From Desulfobulbus sp. (GTDB taxonomy: Bacteria; Desulfobacterota; Desulfobulbia; Desulfobulbales; Desulfobulbaceae), in the NCBI GenBank assembly GCA_031280615.1, contig JAITGO010000002.1, positions 124,001 to 188,000 of the forward strand: a DNA stretch of 64,000 nucleotides. Reading direction: 5' to 3'. The position numbers and the translations under genes were made by a program. Of the stretch, positions 10,952 to 18,225 are shown piece by piece. Under the pieces are notes generated by a model that worked only from the letters and a program-made list of their open reading frames with translations, did not search any database and was not told the DNA's origin. The number at the start of each line of letters is the position of its first letter. Within the stretch, counting starts at the first letter, position 1.

Positions 10952-11764
10952 CTATTGCCCCGGAGGGGGCGCTTCCACCGGTTTTTCCCCGCCTTGATCC
11001 GGATGCGGGACCTCGCCGTTCTGCGGCAGGGGCGGGCTCTCGCCCGGTGCCGTTTGAACCGGTTGCTCGGCCGCCGGCGGGGGCGGCGGCGCGTTGCGAA
11101 AACTGATGCGCCGCCGGGGCTGCGCTTCAGGCACCTTGTTCTCGATCTCTCCGCCGGGCGCAGCAGCCGCCTCCGGATGAACCGGCTCCATTCTCCGGGT
11201 GCCGGCCTGCGGCACGGCCATCCCGCCGCTCTGGTCGTCGCTGCCGGGATCCTTGATGGTCAGGACCTCCTCGCGACCGTTGACCGACAAAATCACCTTG
11301 CCCCTGCTGATCCGGTTGATGCGCGCGCCCTGGATCTCGCTGCCGGTGCGGTAGAGGTCTTCCAGCTTGGTTTGCTCGTCGCGGATGATCGCCCGGGTGT
11401 CGTCCGAGTCGCCGGTTACGGTGCCGAGCAGCACCAGGCGCAGCTTGGTCTGCTCCAGTCCGTCCTCTTCGCCGTGGGCAGGGGACGTGCCTCCGTGTTC
11501 GGCCGATCCCTGCCCGGCCTGGAAGATGTTCCGGCTCACGATGACGCCATAGTCGGCGGAGGCCGGGGCCGATTCTTTCTCTTGGGGCTGGACGGCCTGG
11601 TCCGGCGGCGTTGCCGCCTCCTGTCGCTGCACGGGCGCTTCCTGCTGTTTTGCGGGCGGGGCGGGCCGCTCCTGCAAACGCTCCTCCACCCTGCCGTACC
11701 AAAAGGAAACGCCGGCATACACGAGAAGAGCGATGACCGCCAGACGGAGCGCAAGGGATCTCAA
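10952..11764 (-). CDS. gspC: Type II secretion inner-membrane protein GspC (HR domain, no PDZ)
   Basis: A 270-residue single-pass inner-membrane protein that connects the platform to the secretin. A short cytoplasmic N-terminus precedes the membrane helix LALRLAVIALLVYAGVSFWY (about 4-23). A Pro/Gln-rich linker then leads to the homology region, which starts at YGVIVSRNIFQ and continues through LRLVLLGTVTG and INRISRGKVILSVNG to about residue 165. The remainder is Pro-rich (RNAPPPPP) with no PDZ or coiled-coil domain. The proposed start is TTG at 11764, 2 nt after the gspN stop and downstream of AGGAG; the frame upstream is shadow sequence inside gspN. Position and the RNIF motif support the call. 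Confidence 0.8.
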   Translation of the reverse strand: MRSLALRLAVIALLVYAGVSFWYGRVEERLQERPAPPAKQQEAPVQRQEAATPPDQAVQPQEKESAPASADYGVIVSRNIFQAGQGSAEHGGTSPAHGEEDGLEQTKLRLVLLGTVTGDSDDTRAIIRDEQTKLEDLYRTGSEIQGARINRISRGKVILSVNGREEVLTIKDPGSDDQSGGMAVPQAGTRRMEPVHPEAAAAPGGEIENKVPEAQPRRRISFRNAPPPPPAAEQPVQTAPGESPPLPQNGEVPHPDQGGEKPVEAPPPGQ

Positions 11765-11766
11765 CG

Positions 11767-12717
11767 TTATCTCAGCTCCTGTTCCAGGGTTTGCACCAGC
11801 ATGGCGTATTCTCCGTAATGGATGCCCGGACCGGTCAGGTCGCCCGTTATGCTGAACGGCAGCGGCTTGTCCTTGAGTTGCAGGCGGAAGGCCTGCAGAT
11901 TCACGGTGTTGTCCAATCCTTTGAAAAATCTGTCCTTGGGATCGACCACGCCTTGCACCTCGATTTGTCCTTGTCCCGGATCGGGACGCAAAGCCACTTT
12001 CCCTGCAAAACGACCGTCGAACAGGGGCGAGGCGATCTCGCCCCGGGTCAGTTCGTATATCCAGCCCTGGCCGCGTACCAGGGCCGTGGCCTTGGCAAAC
12101 GGCAGCTCCCGGTGGCCGAGGATCGGACGTAGCAGCCCCACCCGCCCGTTGGCCAGCTCGATTTGGGCCTCCAAAGTGGGCTCCGGTGACGAGGCCGGCC
12201 GCAGCTCGACGGTGAAGGTACCGGACACCGTTCCCTGCAGAGTGCGGCCCAGCCAGCGGTTGACCAAGGGAACCGCGGCCAGGCCGATTTCCCGGACCGT
12301 GCCCTCGATCCGGCCACCGTCGCGTTCGCCCTGCCAGCGCGCCACTCCCGCGACGCTTCCCTTGCCGATCTCCAGCCGGTAGTCGGCCTGCATTGCGCGG
12401 GACGAGACCGAAGCCGGCAGGTCCGGCTGGACAATCAACCGTTCCACCCGGATCAAGGGGGCCTCGGTCTCCTGCCCGCCATAGCCGCTGATGGCACGAA
12501 CGGCCAGTTTGAACGGCAACTTCAGGGCTACCCCCTCCACCCGCCAATGCAGATCCGGCCAGACGTGGGCCAGCCGCTCCTCCAGAGTGCGGCGCACCGT
12601 TTCCGCGGGAAACAGCAGCCACAGCCCCAGCACCAGCAGGCCCGTGCCGTAGAACGCATACCCGAAAATCGTCGCCAACCGCCTTACGACGGACTTGCCC
12701 ATGCCCACGCCGTCCAC
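11767..12717 (-). CDS. gspN: Type II secretion protein GspN
   Basis: A 316-residue protein with one N-terminal membrane helix (about 14-34, IFGYAFYGTGLLVLGLWLLF) followed by a beta-rich periplasmic domain, as in GspN, an AsmA-like accessory component found in only some T2SS. Recognisable stretches include LIRVERLIVQPDLPA and FDGRFAGKVALRPDPGQG. Its precise job in secretion is not established. Start choice: GTG at 12717 has AAGG 4 nt upstream, while ATG at 12702 has AAGGTGG about 11 nt upstream; either gives an intact membrane helix. It sits between gspM (6-nt gap) and gspC. Confidence 0.82.
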   Translation of the reverse strand: MDGVGMGKSVVRRLATIFGYAFYGTGLLVLGLWLLFPAETVRRTLEERLAHVWPDLHWRVEGVALKLPFKLAVRAISGYGGQETEAPLIRVERLIVQPDLPASVSSRAMQADYRLEIGKGSVAGVARWQGERDGGRIEGTVREIGLAAVPLVNRWLGRTLQGTVSGTFTVELRPASSPEPTLEAQIELANGRVGLLRPILGHRELPFAKATALVRGQGWIYELTRGEIASPLFDGRFAGKVALRPDPGQGQIEVQGVVDPKDRFFKGLDNTVNLQAFRLQLKDKPLPFSITGDLTGPGIHYGEYAMLVQTLEQELR

Positions 12718-12723
12718 CTTGCC

Positions 12724-13272
12724 TTAAGGGGCTGCCTCGCCGCCGGCCCGATCGACACTCACCATCGTCAGGGTGACATCAAGCGTTCCTTCCTCCTTGC
12801 TGTTGTCCTGGATGGCGATCTTGTCGATGCCGACCAGCTGGTCCGGCGCCTCGATCTGTTCGAGGAAGGCGACCAACTTGGCCAGCCCCACGCCCTGAAG
12901 CCGCATTTCGACCTGGCTCTGCTTGAAGTGGTCGTGCTCGGTCGATTCGGACGGCTTCATATAGGCGATCAGTTCCTTGACCTCGCTGGCGGCGGACTTC
13001 TCCTCCAGAAAGGAGAACAGGCTAAACTCCGGACTCCGCTCGGCGAGCAAGGTGGCCAGGGAACCCGTCTGCTGGCCGATCTTCCGGTACTGCTCCTGCA
13101 AAAGCCGCATTTCGGCCACGGCCTTTTCCCGTGTGGCCAGCCGTTTGGCCAGCTTGGCCCGGCCGTCGAGCAGCGGGAAAACGACGAATTGCAGCAGCAC
13201 GAACAGCACCAGCGCGCCGCCGCCGAGTCCCACCGCCATCTTTTCGCGCTGGTTCAGTTTGAGTTGCTTCAT
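12724..13272 (-). CDS. gspM: Type II secretion inner-membrane protein GspM
   Basis: A 182-residue bitopic membrane protein with the usual GspM layout. A short cytoplasmic N-terminus (MKQLKLNQREKMAVG) precedes a membrane helix at about 14-36. A coiled-coil follows (about 38-75, RAKLAKRLATREKAVAEMRL), then a periplasmic ferredoxin-like domain ending near residue 172. It is expected to pair with GspL and help anchor GspE. The ATG overlaps the gspL stop by 4 bp (ATGA), so the two are probably translationally coupled. Primary sequence is weakly conserved in this family, so the call rests on layout and operon position as well as similarity. Confidence 0.82.
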   Translation of the reverse strand: MKQLKLNQREKMAVGLGGGALVLFVLLQFVVFPLLDGRAKLAKRLATREKAVAEMRLLQEQYRKIGQQTGSLATLLAERSPEFSLFSFLEEKSAASEVKELIAYMKPSESTEHDHFKQSQVEMRLQGVGLAKLVAFLEQIEAPDQLVGIDKIAIQDNSKEEGTLDVTLTMVSVDRAGGEAAP

Positions 13273-14792
13273 AGACCCTCGAGCTGCAACTGGACCTCGA
13301 ACCGGACAGCCCCTTTCTTCTTGTCCTTGTCCGCGGTGGCGGAAACGATCTGCACCGATTTGAATTTCGCGGAGGCGGCCAACGCGCTTTTAATCGCCTG
13401 CACGGCGTTGAAGGTATCGGTCGTCCCCTTGAGAGTGACCGACTCGCGATCGATGTTCAAACGGTTGACCCGCAGGGAGATGGCCTCGGGAATCCTGGCG
13501 GAAATGTCGGCCAGCAGGCCGAGCACCCGTTTCTCGCCGTGCGCGAACAGGGCAGGCGAGGCCGGTCCCTGGGCCGCTTTCATTTTGGCCTGCATTTCCG
13601 CCAGCGGATCGTGGACCTTGGTCACTCCCGGAAAGGTCTGTTTGTACAGCGTGACCATGGCCGCCATCAAGTCCGCATCTCGCTGCTGCAACCGGTGGTA
13701 ATCGTAGCCCAGATAGCCGCCCGTGCCCACCACCAACGCCGCTGCGGCCGCCACTGCCCCCAGCAGCTGTTTTCTGGAGGAGAACAGCTGCCTTCTGGGG
13801 GCGAACCCGTCCTTGCGAAAATTGACTCCCGTCCGCTTGAACCCTTGCAGCGCCAGGGCCAGCGCCCGATCGCCAAAGGGCCCCAACCATTGTTCCCGCA
13901 CCTCTTGCGTGCAGGCGATCCCGTTGGCGGCCAACAGATCGATGCATTCGACCGGCAGTTCGAAATCCGCCCAAATGACCTCGGAGACAAAGGTGCCCTG
14001 GGACAGGGGACCGGTGAGCACGATCCGCTCCGGCAGGCCGAGGTCCAGCCCCCCGCCTCTGCTCCCTTCCTTGTTTTCCATCCGGAAATAGTCCAGGCTC
14101 TGCTCGATCGACCGGCAGAGCTGGCGAATGCACTCGGTGGCCGCCTCCGGATCGACGATCTCGACCTGGCCTTGTTCGCAGTGAAACGGCGGACTGAGAA
14201 TCATCTCTTCGGAGTAGGCGAGCCGCCTGAACAAGGCCGGCTGGCCGTTCGCCACCAGCACCAACGAGCTGGCATGGAGATCGACATGCACCAGGAGAAA
14301 ATTCGGCCGCCCCTTGTCCTGACGGGCCAGATGCAGCGCCAGGGAGGCCATCGCGGGCGTGACCACGGCTGGATCGACCACCTCGTGCAGGCCGGTCAAC
14401 AGGTCCTGCAGCCAGCTCTTTTCCAGCGAAAAGGACACGACGGCCGCCCCGGCCTCACCCTTGCCTGCAAAGGAAAAATCGGTGACCACGGTCTCGACCG
14501 GGGCCAGCAGTTGCTCCTCCAGTTCGAAAGGGAGCACCTGCGTTATTTTTTTGGCATCCGCAAAGGGCAGATTCAGATTCCGCACGCTGAGCAGGGAGAG
14601 CGACAGGCCGCACACGCACACCCCTTCCTTCCAGCCGAGTTCCCGACACAGCCGGTCGATCGCCTCGGCGGGATCGGCGCGGTAGGGCGTGGGCAGGCTG
14701 AAGCAGCCGACCATGGCCAATTGCCGGTGCCGCTGCTCAAGCACCACCCCGGTGATGCGGCTGTCGCCTATGTCGATGCCCAGCGATTGCAT
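13269..14792 (-). CDS. gspL: Type II secretion protein GspL (PilM/PilN-like)
   Basis: A 507-residue bitopic protein linking GspE to the inner-membrane platform. The N-terminal cytoplasmic part (about 1-340) is an actin/PilM-like fold beginning MQSLGIDIGDSRITGVVLEQ and including LVHVDLHASSLVLV. One membrane helix lies at about 345-368 (QLLGAVAAAAALVVGTGG). The periplasmic part contains coiled coil and a PilN-like ferredoxin domain (about 420-505, RIPEAISLRVNRLNIDRES). The cytoplasmic/membrane/periplasmic order corresponds to a PilM+PilN fusion, as expected for GspL. It overlaps gspM by 4 bp and is 43 nt downstream of gspK. Confidence 0.88.
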   Translation of the reverse strand: MQSLGIDIGDSRITGVVLEQRHRQLAMVGCFSLPTPYRADPAEAIDRLCRELGWKEGVCVCGLSLSLLSVRNLNLPFADAKKITQVLPFELEEQLLAPVETVVTDFSFAGKGEAGAAVVSFSLEKSWLQDLLTGLHEVVDPAVVTPAMASLALHLARQDKGRPNFLLVHVDLHASSLVLVANGQPALFRRLAYSEEMILSPPFHCEQGQVEIVDPEAATECIRQLCRSIEQSLDYFRMENKEGSRGGGLDLGLPERIVLTGPLSQGTFVSEVIWADFELPVECIDLLAANGIACTQEVREQWLGPFGDRALALALQGFKRTGVNFRKDGFAPRRQLFSSRKQLLGAVAAAAALVVGTGGYLGYDYHRLQQRDADLMAAMVTLYKQTFPGVTKVHDPLAEMQAKMKAAQGPASPALFAHGEKRVLGLLADISARIPEAISLRVNRLNIDRESVTLKGTTDTFNAVQAIKSALAASAKFKSVQIVSATADKDKKKGAVRFEVQLQLEGL

Positions 14793-14835
14793 GCCTGTTA
14801 TCCTTGCGCCGGCGGGTTGAGCCGCCGCGTCGTCG

Positions 14836-15822
14836 TCATTCCAGTTTCCAGGACAAAAGCGTCTGCCGCCCGTCGTCGCCGCGATGCAGGATGCCGGTCC
14901 CGGTCCGGCTGAACTGGTTGAGGGTGGCGTGCACCCGCACCTCGAAATATTGTCCGGCCACCACCAGCTGCTCGTTGCTGAACTCGATCGCGGCGGGAAA
15001 GCCGCTCACCCCCCGGTACCATCCGGGCTGAGCCAACAATTCGACATGCTGCTTATCCTGGCGGTAATCAATCAATTCTTGTGCCAATTTCGAAGTCATT
15101 TCAGGGGACAAGGCCTGGAGGACCGGCAGGGGCGCGGTGTTCAGGTTGATCGCGCCGTTGTCGCCCAGCACGGTGATGTAGTTGGCAATCCCCTCGTGGT
15201 CGGCATCGCCGAACAAAAGCGCCCTGGTCATGCCCTTGACAAGCAGCAGTTCCTCCACCGTGGCCAAGGGGGCGTTGCGGCAGGCATACGGAGGCTGCAG
15301 TCCCTGGTAATAGGGGCTTTCCGCCCCGCCGTGCCGTTCCTCGTTGTCCTCGTCGATCCAGTCGGCAATGGCATCGAGCAGGTCCTCGGCCGCCTCGCCG
15401 CCGGCGATGGCAAAATGGCCCGAGGTGAGAAACCGCAGCCAAAGCTGGCGGTAGGCCTCCTTGCCCCCCGTTTTCAGGGCATTGACCTGCAGGCGGCCGC
15501 TCAAGTCGCTCACCGCCACCTCAAGGTCCACCTCGTCGCTGACGGACTTGAACTGTTTCGGTTCCAAGGTGGCCCAGGCGTCCTGGGGCGAGTCAAAGGT
15601 ATTGTTCCGCTGGTCCACTGCCAGCGCCGCCCGCGCCAGGCACAGGCCAGCCTGCACCATGCCGTCGAGGCGGACCTGCTCGCGCTGCGCGGCCGAAATC
15701 GTGATCTGGCGGTCAACCGTGATCATCAGTTGCAGGGTCACGGCCACCAGGAAACTGATCGTCAACAGGGTCAGCACCAGGGCTATGCCCGACTGCTTGT
15801 CCGGGCGGCGCTCACTGTGCAT
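14836..15822 (-). CDS. gspK: Type II secretion minor pseudopilin GspK
   Basis: A 328-residue minor pseudopilin, expected at the tip of the pseudopilus with GspI and GspJ. The leader ends KQSG and is followed by the hydrophobic helix IALVLTLLTISFLVAVTLQL. As typical for GspK, the mature N-terminus lacks the Glu5 and Phe1 found in other pseudopilins. The large globular domain contains the expected SAM-like/helical region (LLDAIADWIDEDNEERHGGAESPYY begins near 165; only part quoted) and INLNTAPLPVLQALSPEMT near 230. The ATG lies inside the end of gspJ (11-bp overlap). Confidence 0.9.
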   Translation of the reverse strand: MHSERRPDKQSGIALVLTLLTISFLVAVTLQLMITVDRQITISAAQREQVRLDGMVQAGLCLARAALAVDQRNNTFDSPQDAWATLEPKQFKSVSDEVDLEVAVSDLSGRLQVNALKTGGKEAYRQLWLRFLTSGHFAIAGGEAAEDLLDAIADWIDEDNEERHGGAESPYYQGLQPPYACRNAPLATVEELLLVKGMTRALLFGDADHEGIANYITVLGDNGAINLNTAPLPVLQALSPEMTSKLAQELIDYRQDKQHVELLAQPGWYRGVSGFPAAIEFSNEQLVVAGQYFEVRVHATLNQFSRTGTGILHRGDDGRQTLLSWKLE

Positions 15823-16627
15823 CTTCAGGCTCCACCGGAATCAGGACCCGGGTGGTGAAGGCCTGGAAGCCTTCCTTGTCCGGATCGGTCCAGAACTCCA
15901 GGGTGCATTGCACCGCGGCGGGCAGCTTGCCGCCCTTGACCGGAGCCTGGTTTTTCGCCGCCTTGGCCGGAACCTGGCCGTCGTCCTTGCCTGTCGCGGC
16001 CTGGCCCTGTTTTTTTCCCGCCAGTGCTTGGTCTTCATCCTTGCCGGTTTTCGGCTGGCCGCCGCTTTCCTCCACTTCCCGCCAGCTGTCAAACTCTTGA
16101 CCGTCCCGGTCGTAATAACGGAATTCCACTGCCCGCAGGGAATCGGCCAGGAGAAAGGCCGGATCGGCGCCCTCGTCGTCGGCCGGCTCGCCGGCGGCCG
16201 TGGAGTTGGGCAGGATAAGGGTTTCCGACCGTAACAGCTTCCAGATCCGTTCGTCGTCGCGGTCGGCCAGCAATTGGTAGCGGATGCGCGCGATGCCTGC
16301 TTTTTGCTTGTCCGGGTTAAGGATCAACCGGGCCTGGGAGGCGAAATCGAGGCTGTCCGCCCGCCGGTCGCGCACCGTATTGTTCTGGCCGATGAACAGA
16401 GCTTGGGGGTTGGAAATCGCCGAGGCCAAATCCTCGGTGATCCGGCGCATGGCGGTCTGGGCCAGGAAATAGACCTCCTCTTCCTTCTCGGTGGCCTCGA
16501 CCACTCGCATGGTGCTGGTCAGCGACAGCCCGAGCATGGCCATGACCACCCCCAGCACGGTGATCGCCAGCAGCAGCTCCAGCAAGGTAAAGCCTCGGTT
16601 GCGCATGGTCATCGCACCGTACTTCAT
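15812..16627 (-). CDS. gspJ: Type II secretion minor pseudopilin GspJ
   Basis: A 271-residue minor pseudopilin. The type IV prepilin-like leader MKYGAMTMRNRG is followed by FTLLELLLAITVLGVVMAML, giving prepilin-peptidase cleavage at G|F with Glu5 present. The globular domain has the family pattern RRITEDLASAISNP and SLRAVEFRYYDRDG. Between about residues 185 and 240 is a low-complexity Lys/Gly/Gln/Ala-rich insert (GKDEDQALAGKKQGQAATGK and onward) that I do not expect in GspJ. The ATG at 16627 overlaps the gspI stop by 4 bp. Two further in-frame ATGs (16612, 16606) are also possible starts and would give a shorter leader. Confidence 0.88.
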   Translation of the reverse strand: MKYGAMTMRNRGFTLLELLLAITVLGVVMAMLGLSLTSTMRVVEATEKEEEVYFLAQTAMRRITEDLASAISNPQALFIGQNNTVRDRRADSLDFASQARLILNPDKQKAGIARIRYQLLADRDDERIWKLLRSETLILPNSTAAGEPADDEGADPAFLLADSLRAVEFRYYDRDGQEFDSWREVEESGGQPKTGKDEDQALAGKKQGQAATGKDDGQVPAKAAKNQAPVKGGKLPAAVQCTLEFWTDPDKEGFQAFTTRVLIPVEPEDAQ

Positions 16628-17181
16628 CGCTCGGTATGGGTCCCCGGTTCCCGGATGCCGTCCGTCCCGGTTTCCTTGCCGGCAGCGGACGCCTTGGCCT
16701 TGTCCGCCCCGGTCCCGGCCTTGCCCGCATCCGCCTTGCCCTGTTGCTGTTTGAACACCATGGTGCGGGCGGTATAGGATCGGGCCGCATCGCCTTCGAC
16801 CAGAATCGTCACGTCGATGGTCTTCAACATCTCGCCGCTGCCCTTGATGCCGATGTCGCTTTCGTTGACCGTCTCCACTTCCGCCTTCCAGGAGAAATGG
16901 GGATAGGCCTCGCCAAAGTCGCCGCTGTTGCCGGTGAGCTGCTCGAAATCCTGGAGACTCAGCTCGGCCAGCTTCCATTGCGCCAGCATGGAGGCCATGG
17001 CATCGAACTGCGAACCGGTGGCGATGGCCACGCTCCGCGCCTGGGCACCGATCAGGGTCACCAGGGCGATGGCAATCAAGGCCACGGCGATCATCACCTC
17101 CAGGAGGGTGAAGCCCGGCGAAAAACGTCCCCACACCTTACGGGACTCATTGGAACAGGGCTTGCGTCTCCGGGGGGGCAT
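16624..17181 (-). CDS. gspI: Type II secretion minor pseudopilin GspI
   Basis: A 185-residue minor pseudopilin with a 23-residue basic leader and the processing motif SPG|FTLLEVMIAVALIAIAL. The family feature LAQWKLAELSLQDFE follows about 45 residues into the mature protein. Members are usually about 120-135 aa; the excess comes from a long leader and a C-terminal low-complexity tail (from about 143, QQQGKADAGKAGTGADKAKA and onward). The ATG at 17181 is supported by GGAGGAGGGG immediately upstream and overlaps the end of gspH by 35 bp. A GTG nearer the processing site lacks a ribosome site. Confidence 0.87.
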   Translation of the reverse strand: MPPRRRKPCSNESRKVWGRFSPGFTLLEVMIAVALIAIALVTLIGAQARSVAIATGSQFDAMASMLAQWKLAELSLQDFEQLTGNSGDFGEAYPHFSWKAEVETVNESDIGIKGSGEMLKTIDVTILVEGDAARSYTARTMVFKQQQGKADAGKAGTGADKAKASAAGKETGTDGIREPGTHTER

Positions 17182-17704
17182 ACCCCTCCTCCACCTTCAC
17201 TTTTCCGAGAAACGGGGTCAGGATCACCGACATCTCCTGGCCGTCTTCCTGGCGGAGATGGATGATCGTCGGTTCGACATACCCGTTTTTGTTGAAGCGG
17301 ATGCCCATGGTATCGCCGGCCTGGAGGCCGCCGAACCAGGACCACACATCCCGGACCGCCACCGTGTCGGCGAGGGTCAGCCGTTCTTCCCGGCCGACCG
17401 CGGCGTCCTTTTTCTCGCCCCGCGCCGGCTCCTCCGGCGCGGCCACGAACAGCCGCTCGCCGGGCTTGTAGGTCAGCAGGTAAGGCATCTGGTCTTGTCG
17501 GGCCATCTGTGCCGAACGATGGATCAGCCCCACCAGCTTGCGGACCGTCGTCTTCAACCGGTCGGCATAGATAAAGCCGCCGATCCGGGGCACGGCGAAC
17601 GAGGCGATCACCCCCATCAGTACCATCACCACCAGCAATTCGACCAGGGTGAAGCCCCTGCGGTTTGCTGCACGGCAGCGGGCGGTAGCCGCGAACACCG
17701 GCAT
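17147..17704 (-). CDS. gspH: Type II secretion minor pseudopilin GspH
   Basis: A 185-residue pseudopilin with leader MPVFAATARCRAANRRG and mature start FTLVELLVVMVLMGVIASFAV (first residues shown), Glu5 present. The C-terminal domain includes RSAQMARQDQMPYLLTYKPG and VAVRDVWSWFGG, in keeping with the GspH/FimT fold. No convincing ribosome-binding site precedes the ATG, which sits 8 nt after the gspG stop, so it is probably translated by coupling. Membership is certain from the prepilin motif and operon position; the H assignment rests on order and domain pattern. Confidence 0.85.
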   Translation of the reverse strand: MPVFAATARCRAANRRGFTLVELLVVMVLMGVIASFAVPRIGGFIYADRLKTTVRKLVGLIHRSAQMARQDQMPYLLTYKPGERLFVAAPEEPARGEKKDAAVGREERLTLADTVAVRDVWSWFGGLQAGDTMGIRFNKNGYVEPTIIHLRQEDGQEMSVILTPFLGKVKVEEGYAPPETQALFQ

Positions 17705-17712
17705 GGCCGCCG

Positions 17713-18174
17713 CTATTGCAACTCCCAGCTGTTGATGTCCGCGTCCTTGCCCTCGCCCCCGGCCTGGCCGTCCGGGCCGTAAGAAATGAGGTCGTAGTCG
17801 CCGTGCAGGCCGGGGCTGATGTAGACGAAATCGTTATCCCACGGATCCTTGGGCAGGGTACTCTTCTCCAGGTAGCCGCCGGTCCGCCACTTCTTGGCCA
17901 GGTTGCCGGTGGTCGGCGGCTCGACCAGGGCCCGCAGCCCCTGTTCGGTGGTCGGGTACTTCCCGTTGTCGAGCTTGTACAGCTTCAGCGCCTGTTCGAT
18001 CGACTGGATCTGAACAGCGGCCTTGGTCCGCCGCGCCTCCTCGGGCCGGTCCATGATCCTGGGGACAATGAGCCCGGCCAGGATGCCGAGGATCACCATT
18101 ACCACCATCAGTTCGATCAGGGTGAAGCCCTGATCGCCGAGTACGAGCCCTTGGTTGTTGCGTTGCAATTTCAT
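17713..18174 (-). CDS. gspG: Type II secretion major pseudopilin GspG
   Basis: A 153-residue major pseudopilin that polymerises into the T2SS pseudopilus. Processing site [22 protein letters not shown], Glu5 present. The hallmarks of GspG are clear: [36 protein letters not shown] and [15 protein letters not shown], then the calcium-site region near the C-terminus ([20 protein letters not shown]). The ATG at 18174 has GAGAGAAG just upstream; an open frame 11 codons longer lacks such a site. It follows the Delta-60/CFI-box gene by 51 nt on the same strand. Confidence 0.95.
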   Translation of the reverse strand: MKLQRNNQGLVLGDQGFTLIELMVVMVILGILAGLIVPRIMDRPEEARRTKAAVQIQSIEQALKLYKLDNGKYPTTEQGLRALVEPPTTGNLAKKWRTGGYLEKSTLPKDPWDNDFVYISPGLHGDYDLISYGPDGQAGGEGKDADINSWELQ

Positions 18175-18225
18175 TTTCTTCTCTCGTGTGGAAAAACACT
18201 CCGACAAACGCCCGGGGCGGGCGTG

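Noticed and set aside
10952..12622. 556-codon version of gspC
   Set aside because: The upstream 286 codons overlap gspN in another frame and have no protein-like pattern; GspC features start at 11764.
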